Source: Icerya purchasi
Taxonomy: Eukaryota; Arthropoda; Insecta; Hemiptera; Monophlebidae
Direction: 5' to 3'
Length of the DNA: 64,000 nt
Assembly (NCBI GenBank): GCA_039619475.1
Contig: CM077115.1
Span: 446,451,292-446,515,291, forward strand
Shown one piece after another: positions 56,532-64,000 of the stretch. Positions within the stretch are counted from its first letter, which is position 1. Each line of letters starts with the position of its first letter. The notes under the pieces were generated by a model that worked only from the letters and a program-made list of their open reading frames with translations, ran no database searches and was not told where the DNA came from. The position numbers and the translations under genes are program-made.

Positions 56532-57448
56532 CCGTATCCCTTTGAATTTAAGACGAACATTTTTTACTCGATTAAAGGGCTAAAATAATAATGGGTACGT
56601 CTTAAATTCGAGAGCGTCTTATATTCGAAGTAATACGGTATTATTTTCGTCGCAAATCTCGTTTTATTTGTGAAAAATCTGGTCGGTGTATTAAACGATT
56701 TTTTAAAAAAATGTTATCACCCACTTTAACGAATGTGCTGCTATTTCCAAATACACGAGCATGGCTTATAATGAATAATCGTGAGGGTGCTGTTTCCGAT
56801 GAAGAAGTGAAAGAAATTGTTGCATTTATTCGTCGATACGCAGAGTCTGTAGCTATCACTTTGCCTCTGGTCGTTTACCTAATCATTGTAAGTATTAACC
56901 TATTTTTTGTAAATTACCATCCAACGGAAATAAATCGCCTTTTTATCAACAATATATTGTACAAACAGCTGCCGACCTGCTATTCGAGTATCATTAAATT
57001 ATGAGCATTCCAACAGTTATGAAAAACGTCCATACATCATCACTATGATGAAGAAATCCACGTATGATTTATGTGACGTCTGTTGCAAACTCGTTAGTAA
57101 AACTAGCGTTACAATTAACACATCAGTGATGAAGAAAAGCAAGCTGTATCGGATGAATATCGTAATCATTTACCCAATTGGGGCTAATGGTCAACTTGAG
57201 GGGAAAAGTACCGAGAAATTAGAAGAATCTAACTCTGTTTGATGATATTGATGGATTACGCACAGAATGTGTTAATGTACATCTGGACCACAGCAAGTTG
57301 GAAGTGTATATTTCAAGCCCCTTTCTTCCAAATACCCTTTCCCCTAATTTTCCTAGTAATTACGATGCGTCTTAAATTCGATGTTTTTATTTTTTTCCAA
57401 AAATCGTTTCCTAAAACATGGGTACGTCTTAAATTCGAAGGAATACGG
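56532..57448. mobile_element. Pogo/Tigger-like element in the intron, TA target duplication
   Basis: Inverted ends: left CCGTATCCCTTTGAATTTAA, right (reversed) CCGTATTCCTTCGAATTTAA, flanked by TA (56530-56531, 57449-57450). A third, inverted copy of the terminus lies at 56597-56640, making a compact 110-bp inverted structure at the left end. Two plus frames (56711-57004, 57045-57242) show no clear transposase motif; the first has an HTH-like GAVSDEEVKEIVAFIRRYAE. The TACCGTA...TAAGACG wording is that of pogo-like MITEs from memory. Confidence 0.7.
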
Positions 57449-58145
57449 TATTAAGTACATTTTTAAAAACCTAACCGTTGAACTAATAAAATCACAATAA
57501 TATTAATAAATAAAAATAAAAATATTTATATAGATTATTAAAGACTCTGTGTGGAGGCATGAAGTCTGCGGTGGCACCCAGGAGGGAATAAAACTAATAC
57601 ACAATAACATTTCATTTAACACCCCCGGTGGGGACTTATTTTAAAGAACAAAATGGTAACGTTCCGACGTTTAAACTATTTCTACTAATATAAGAAAACA
57701 TTTCATATTTAAATCAATATAACATGTTTATCATGGGTGTCACATTCTGTTGTAACAGGGAAACCTGTTGTTATATTTACTCAGGTAGTTCTAATGCAAC
57801 TTCTATTACATTTGAAGTTCTTTCCTGTAAATTTTTACTTGAATTCAAATTTGTTAAATAATCTAGTCGACATATTTATTCCCAACGATCTGCTTATATT
57901 TCTGATATTTAATGAAAATATTAACTGATAAAATCAAGTCAGTTATTGTTGAAAATATTAAATTATCAATAAGCGAACAAGGAATTGCCTTATAATTTAG
58001 ATGTTGCTGTTAATTCAGCTGCTAAATATCATTTTAAAAATAATTTAAAACTAAAAAATGCCACTTAAATGTATTTTTTCTTGTTAATTAAAATTTAATG
58101 GTTTACTTTGCATAGTTAAAAGAAATAAGCTAATTTTAAATTTAA

Positions 58146-58194
<49 letters not shown>

Positions 58195-58200
58195 GTATAT
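57449..58200. other. Intron, nothing certain
   Basis: AT-rich. GGTGGCACCCAGGAGGG near 57573 resembles a LINE 3' UTR. (CT)n/(TA)n microsatellites at 58146-58200. Confidence 0.4.
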
Positions 58201-58548
58201 TAATTACAACGTAATTCTTAGGCTACCCCCCATTCGAAAAAATGTCCCAATTTTATGTAACGTTTGTTATATTTTATAGGATTTTTGTTATTGTTATTTA
58301 AAAAATGTCACAATTTTATGTAACGAAATATGTAACGAAAAATTAAACGAAAAAATGTCTTAATTTTATATAATGAAAAAATGTTAAGATAGGATTTTTG
58401 TGATTATGTTATTTTTTTTGTGTTGATGCCAGTAAGAATTACGTTGTAAATTTTGATCATTTTATACGAAATATAGAAGAGAAAGAGACAGAAATGAAAG
58501 CAAGAGGGGTCGAGGGGCACAGCCCCTTGCGAGGCCACAATGGCCGAG
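58201..58548 (-). repeat. TA-flanked hairpin repeat, copy 4 (inverted)
   Basis: Reverse complement of the family at 34214-35427: starts TAATTACAACGTAATTCTTA after (TA)n and ends GGCCACAATGGCCGAG before (TA)n. It lies in the intron, 84 bp downstream of the exon 58633-58793. Confidence 0.9.
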
Positions 58549-58632
58549 TTTATATATATATAATGTTTTCAAATAAAGGTTAATATTAAAAATACAATCT
58601 TAAAATATGATAAAAAAATAAATAACCCTTAC

Positions 58633-58793
58633 ATAGTTTCTGGTGACGCTGCTTTATCTTCAATTGGTAAATCGACGGTTGGATTTATTTGTAATGTATT
58701 TACCATTCGCGTTAAATTTGACAATAATGTAACCACTCTTAGTAGTAAATCTTCATCAGAAGAATTAAGCAAACAAATAAGCCTACGAGGCGC
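58633..58793 (-). CDS. Host gene, internal coding exon (armadillo repeat)
   Basis: Acceptor TTTGCAG precedes the exon; it encodes APRR followed by LICLLNSSDEDLLLRVVTLL, SNLTRMVNTLQINPTVDLPI and EDKAASPET. LICLL...LLLRVVTLLSNL has the helix pattern and SNL ending of an armadillo repeat. The donor is AT|GTAAGG; exon length 161 (53 codons plus 2 bases) fits the 1-base start of the exon at 56026. If the donor were ignored the frame would read Met and stop, so this exon could also serve as an alternative end. The upstream partner (63961) joins in phase 0. Armadillo repeats are protein-binding scaffolds; the partner is unknown. Confidence 0.8.
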
Positions 58794-60734
58794 CTGCAAA
58801 TATTTTTTACAAAAGATCAATAAGAAATCATTCTTTTTTTTTTTCGTAAACTCAATATATTAATATAAAATTTGTACAAATAAAACAATTATTCTAGTTT
58901 AACTGAAATGGTGCAAAAGTAGCATGTTTAAATAAAACTGTCTTAAAATGTATATAAATGGAAAAAAGATAAGTGTTAAGAGATATGTCAGGCTACTCAT
59001 TTGCTAGATAAGCTCTGCTCAGAGCAGTGATTTTTTTGCTATTCTGTATCTTTACTTCCTAAAATTTGATTAACATATAATAAAGATTGATATTTTTCTA
59101 TACAATTGCAAATAAAAAAAAAAAAAAAAAAAAAATTATTTATACACATATTTTATTTAAATGCAGATAAATTTTAAAAATGCAAAAGGAAAAAATGAAG
59201 CAAAACCTTTTAAAATAAAAGACTAACAATAGTCAAAATCAATATTTTATTTATTTATTTTTTAAAATAAAGTAGTGTATTTAAAAAATGAAACAAAGTA
59301 TAGTAGATTTTTTAAATTTTATTTACGTTTACTGAAAATCGATTTTGAATGGACCAGTTATTAAAAATTTGTTGACATCGTTTTGAATATCAATTTTCCT
59401 AATAGGTTTATAAAACACATGTGTCTTGCGTAACACTGAAATCTCTTACAAAGTTTAAATTCGTGAAAAATAAAAGAAGGTATTACGAAACAGAAAATTG
59501 GCACAGATGGCGAGAAGTACAATAAACCATTTAAGAATAATATGGATAATAATTTTTTCCAGTAAGCGAAGTTGTCGAGATAAAAATATAACGAAACCAC
59601 CGATAGTAGGGTCTGCGCAATGTTTTTACTACTGGTGGCATGAAACTTAAACGATAGGAAAAAAAGAAAAAAACACAACTAGTATGCTGGAATTGCAGTC
59701 ATGGAAAAAATTTTCGGGCGCGCTTTCCAGTAACTTGAAAAACGAATTTCTTCGAAGCTAAAGCAGATTATTGAAGATACGATGTAATGTAGATTTAAAG
59801 TAGAAGAATCACGTTAATGCTTACTAACAGGAGTAGCCCCTAACTCCAAGCAATACAAATGTTAAAACGATTGAACACTCATATTAGTTTTGATTTCTAT
59901 TGCTTATTTATTAGCTGCTAAGCTTCCTGATGTTTATTTTCTTAACTTCTCTAACATCATATATTTTTGATGCGTTTTAAATCTTTATTTTCTATCGATA
60001 AAATTAATATTCCGGAATACTAACAATACCATTATTTTCTTTTTAACTTTTATAGTGTACCGAAGAATTTATCACACAAATAATATTTTATTATTAGTAT
60101 TTATAAATAAAATTAAAAACTGTTAGTTAATGTAACTCATAGAAACGATTTCAACTGTTGTGTATCATATCGAATTATTAATGGAAATTTAAAGATGCTT
60201 CCATCAGTTTTCAGCCTGGTGTATCAGCATTCGGAAACAGTTAACGCACACAGAGCAGCTCGGGAAGCAATATTCCTCCAGTTTAGGCGTGAAAAAGTTT
60301 AATGATTCGATAATAACACTACAAATATTACCAGTTGCCTTAAAGGTTGAGCAATTCAGTAATTTATTATTTAAACGGACGATTTTAAAATTTTTGTGTT
60401 CTATTCCACCAGACTATTTTTATACATATATGCATGCATACACATATATTTGTATATATATATATATATATATATCACCATAGGGGATTGGTCTTGCTGG
60501 CCGCTTCGCAGTTCGTTCCTTTGGACTTTAAATTATTTTACTTTTTAAATTTTCATAAAGACTGCAGCCTTCACATATATTTATTTATTTTTTTTAAAAA
60601 AAAAAGGTACATGAATACGACAATCAAAAAAGCTAAATTTAGATTAAAATATCTGGAAAACTGAAACCGGTAATATATGTGAGAGGAATATGTTAAATTT
60701 AATTATTTTTAAAGCAAGATATTAAGGGGTAACA
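58794..60734. other. Intron, no further exon found
   Basis: AT-rich; A-run at 59113-59134; (TA)n at 60458-60476. The 105-codon minus frame 59361-59678 is hydrophobic, low-complexity and has no splice-site support. Confidence 0.4.
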
Positions 60735-61680
60735 ACGGTGTGAAAAATAAAGTTGGAGCTTCTTTCATCCTTCCGAGCATAAATTTCTCCGAATCTTTTC
60801 GTCTCCCTTCTTTTTATACTACCTTTACGGCCGAGCTAATGGCTATTCTACGTTCCATAATTTATATTTTCTCCCATCGATCTTCTTCTAAATATTTAAT
60901 TATCTCTGACTTCACGTGTGCTCTTAAATCAATTTCTTTACATTTCCCTTCTCACTCCTCCGACTTTTTTATCCCCCGTATTCGTTTTCTCATTCATACT
61001 TTTTTTTTCACTCCATGCTATCCGTATTGATATGCTCTGGGTCCCCAGTCATATGGGGATAGAGGGTAACGAAATGGCAGATTGCTGTATCGTCCCGCTT
61101 TTATTTCACTAAAATTCCCGCTTTTAATTTACTCCTATTGTGTAAAAAGTTTCATGTTAGATTTTGGTCAGATTTTTACGTTTCTTCCTTTTCTAATCAA
61201 CCTTCCTTTTCCATTTTTCCATCCAACCTAATCTTCCTACCTGGCCTTGGTTTTACAATTTTCCTTTGCTTCGCCGCTCCGTTATCGTGTCTCTATTATC
61301 CGTTTACGTCTGAATCATACTCTTCTTCCTTCCTCACGTTTTTATTTTCATCTCGCTCTCTCCCCTTAATTATCCTCTTCATTCTGACGACAAAGCCGTC
61401 TGTGATCCTGACCATATCCTCTTTGAATGTCCATCCCTCGTGAACGAACGCACTTCTTTGTACTCCAATCTGTTATCACTCAAACTTCCTACTCCTTATT
61501 GCGTTTCGTATATCTTATCGTTTCCTTCGATCTCCGTTGTTCCTATCTTCAGTTCTTTTATTTTATCAATAGCTGACCGAATATTTATCTAACTGATTAT
61601 TTCCTCTCGTGTCGTTTCTAGGGAAAGATCCGTTACTGACATGCCCCCCCCCCCGGGGGGGGAGGGTAAAAAAATTAAAA
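60735..61680 (+). mobile_element. I-type LINE with RNase H, in the intron, antisense to the gene
   Basis: Plus strand: VGASFILPSINFSESFRLPS (60745-60810), FTAELMAILRSIIYIF (RNase H Glu), YLIISDFTCALKSISL (Asp block), then in another frame MLWVPSHMGIEGNEMADCCI (61032-61090, with the final Asp kept), FHVRFWSDFYVSSFSN, and SSFILSIADRIFI with stop near 61590. The 3' end has a C-run followed by a G-run (61644-61662) and A-rich sequence. 5'-truncated at the RNase H domain. Confidence 0.88.
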
Positions 61681-62240
61681 AACAGTGTGAAAAAACATCT
61701 TTTTTTTGATTTTTTTTTACTTTAATCGATAGTTTAGAACCTCAAAAAGTTATACTGAGCCCCCGAACAAGCCACAGTTGACCATCACTCTAATCATTTC
61801 GGAATTTTTATGCTTAAATTATTTTTCAAAATTTTGGGCTTTCAATTTTAAAATTTTGGGGTCTCGTATTTTTCCTATATTCTAGCGATTGACATTAAAA
61901 AAAAAAAAAAAAAAAAAAAAGAGTGACCTCTCAGCTATCATGGAAAGAGCTGTGGACTTTTTTTTACCGTTTTAAGCGTGTATTTTCTCAAATTTTGGTC
62001 CCCAAATATCGAAAAATTTTCAAATTCTGGAGACCTTAGAGTGCAGGCTAAAAAGAAAATCGATACTGTGTAACTCATATAGAACCGGCTGTGGAATTTT
62101 TTTAAAAAAATTTTCTTAAAACTTAATTTTCACATCTTTCAAAATTGTTGTACTCTTCAACTTTAAAGTTTCACCAACTCTCCAGCTACTATAAGAACGG
62201 GCTGTACGATTTTTTTTCTCGCAGCTTTATAGGATAGATA
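61681..62240. repeat. Diverged internal repeats, unassigned
   Basis: A motif of the form AGCTGTGGA-T-run recurs at about 61949, 62087 and 62195 (AGAGCTGTGGACTTTTTTTT, CCGGCTGTGGAATTTTTTT, CGGGCTGTACGATTTTTTTT), each preceded by a CTA/CAT-rich stretch. The spacing is uneven (about 140 and 110 bases). A-run at 61895-61920. Probably part of an old repeat of unknown class. Confidence 0.4.
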
Positions 62241-63223
62241 TATATAAAAAATAGAAATTAACCATAGAGATTATTATCACTTCCCTTTTTACTAAAAATA
62301 TATAACACAAAAATTAATCTTCAAATTTTTCGTAATATCTTATTAATTTTATATAGTTTTTCTTTTTTTTTTTTTTTTCTTAATGAAATATTTTGAGCAA
62401 GTTTTAAGACCGTATGAAAAATCTCAAATCCTTATCATCTTGACTGCAAAAACCTAATCTGCAAGTATGGGTGAACTTCAGATGACGAATGCGTACCGAT
62501 TTAAGAACAAAAATATCATTCAACTACAATGCTGAACAGGATTTTAGCCTCTTTTTAAATTTTTAAGCTAGTTTTTTTCATTTTAAAAGTCTCATTTCAA
62601 TATTGTACATTCTGAGAAATTAGTTAATATATATCCGAAGTATTTGAAAGTAATGTTTGTATAAAAAAATAACAACAGTAATAAAGAAAATCAGAAACAA
62701 CATAAACCATTTCTACACACTAATATTTGAAATATATGCCTATATCTACTTTTAAAATCCAACTCCCGACCAATAAACGAATAAAATAAAAAGACTTTTA
62801 TTTCATCAATTGAAAAATGCAACATCATATTAACCAATAATATCTCTTACAGTACAAAATTAATACAATCACTATCCGGTATAGCTTTGTTCTTTCCCTC
62901 CCCTAGCAGTTTTATTTCTCCTCTTTTCTCAATCCACATTGTTAAAGAAAAAATTAATTAATTTAAAATCACGAACAGTCTGCGGGAAATGTTAACCGAA
63001 AAACTCCCGTAATATTCAGATTTATTACCATAATCTATGGGAAATTAATACAATCTCATTCGTTATACTGTCGTCTTAGGGGTCAAAACATCGTCATTGA
63101 ACAGGATTGTTGTAATCGTTAAAGTTTGTTGGTTTTTACTTCCAGCAGATTGTCTGCATATATTGCGTATCGCAATCGTGTGTTTGCGTTGTACCGCTAT
63201 AATTTCTCACGATACATCTTTTT
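62241..63223. other. Intron, nothing recognised
   Basis: AT-rich; T-run at 62364-62378. Confidence 0.4.
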
Positions 63224-63520
63224 TTAACCTTTATTAATAATCTGTTTCTGCCATTCTGCGCTCATTATCTCCTTCATTTTCATTTTTATTTCCGGCAGAG
63301 GGATATCTTTTCCTCGAAGGGAAGTGGTGTATATTTCTCTTGCGATGTTTTGATGCGCCGATGTTAGCAGTTTTTCTTTTCTAATTCTATAAATTACTGT
63401 TTGATACGGTGCAAAATTATTCCACCGGATCTTTAACATGCCGCAGTACCACACATTTCGAATGTGCTTAATGTTTCTTCACCTTCAGCATCTATACATC
63501 AATACTGACCCCATCATATG
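63224..63520 (-). mobile_element. RTE-type LINE fragment in the intron
   Basis: Minus strand: EETLSTFEM (about 63465-63490), then with a frame change GMLKIRWNN, YQTVIYRIRKEKLLTSAHQN (63380-63440). This is the 'L..FEMw..Rrml.I.W...' block of RTE ORFs. The rest of the 76-codon frame (KMKMKEIMSAEWQKQI) is less characteristic. Confidence 0.5.
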
Positions 63521-63960
63521 TGTAGCACACACTATAAATTTCATTTTCTTTTGAACTTGTACTTTTTTAATAGATTTTTTAGCAATCAAAAATATCTTTA
63601 ACTATTCCAATTTTTACTGAATGTCCCCTCCTCTCCGTTATATCTTTACTGTCTGTAGCTAATAAGATTTTAGTAAATTTTATCTCACACTTAAAAAAAA
63701 AAAAAAAAAAAAAAATTGATTCGATTTCTACTCTTTCCGATAAACATTAAAACGAACAGGGATTATTAATCGGGTGGACGAGCAAAAAACTATTCGTATT
63801 AAATTTGATTTGTACTATCATATATAATTCGAGAAAGTGTATTTAACGTAGCGTGCAATATCCATTAGAGACATAAAGCGAATTTCCATAGAAAAAATTG
63901 AGATATTAAGGCGCTTCGGTTTAGGACGGAATGTCAAAATTAATATAAAAATACACTCAC
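63521..63960. other. Intron, first part
   Basis: A-run at 63692-63715. The donor of the upstream exon (GTGAGT on the minus strand) occupies 63955-63960. Confidence 0.5.
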
Positions 63961-64000
63961 TTGAGCAGCTAGTAAACTGGGAATCATATCTTCGTTACTA
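63961..64000 (-). CDS. Host gene, exon cut by the window edge
   Basis: Minus strand reads SNEDMIPSLLAAQ followed by the strong donor GTGAGT. Phase 0 at the donor matches the next exon (58793), giving SLLAAQ-APRRLICLL, a natural armadillo helix run. Only 40 bases are visible; the gene continues beyond 64000. The intron to the next exon is 5167 bp and filled with mobile-element fragments. Confidence 0.7.

Noticed and set aside
59361..59678. 105-codon minus ORF as an extra exon of the host gene
   Set aside because: Hydrophobic low-complexity, no splice sites in phase, and the flanking exons already join in phase without it.

Overview
The window reads as AT-rich animal nuclear DNA, most likely from an insect. 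It carries mariner, hAT-like, piggyBac-like and pogo-like DNA transposons, several clades of non-LTR retrotransposon (R1, RTE, an RNase H-bearing I-type family, and a Jockey/CR1-type family), and tRNA-derived SINEs. There is no operon structure, rRNA, CRISPR array or viral genome. Only one host gene can be supported: three minus-strand exons of an armadillo-repeat-type protein at the right edge (64000 down to 55879), with spliced phases that fit. Almost everything else is mobile DNA in different stages of decay, and many short open frames are shadows of decayed elements.

Layout. 0-5 kb: a 35-bp tandem array (358-672), an RTE fragment, a SINE-like block and a 37-bp array (4863-5130). 6.9-10.5 kb: a decayed R1-type LINE (+) split by an antisense RTE LINE and carrying a 27-bp in-frame tandem array inside its reverse-transcriptase region. 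11-13.3 kb: a second R1 LINE (-) split by a DD41D mariner-type element with a long open transposase lacking its first catalytic block. 13.3-16.4 kb: a SINE split by a retroposon, then a Jockey/CR1-type LINE and an I-type LINE tail. 18.7-22.3 kb: an I-type LINE split by a 2.57-kb DNA transposon with 8-bp target duplications. 23.3-24.5 kb: another I-type LINE. 28.07-31.19 kb: a nest of elements, with an outer hAT-like repeat holding a piggyBac-like MITE and a second hAT with a BED zinc-finger remnant, itself containing a long-inverted-repeat element. 31.6-38.3 kb: two copies of a hairpin-plus-body repeat (one with near-identical 187-bp arms), three copies of a TA-flanked repeat, a 306-bp hAT MITE and a complete SINE. 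40.7-44.7 kb: mariner relic, RNase H LINEs, RTE and I-type LINE pieces. 48.2-49.5 kb: a near-intact 1.3-kb mariner whose transposase is open for 362 codons but has Asn in place of the first catalytic Asp. 49.5-53.6 kb: I-type and RTE LINEs, hit by a 239-bp insertion that is mostly a perfect palindrome with a hammerhead-like core (Penelope-like), and by a complete 441-bp SINE. 55.9-64 kb: the host gene with TE-loaded introns.

The elements show a layered history. Insertions with clean target-site duplications (12 bp, 11 bp, 11 bp, 9 bp, 8 bp, TA, TTAA) cut older LINEs and give relative ages. All similarities to families come from reading translated motifs by eye; no database search was possible.
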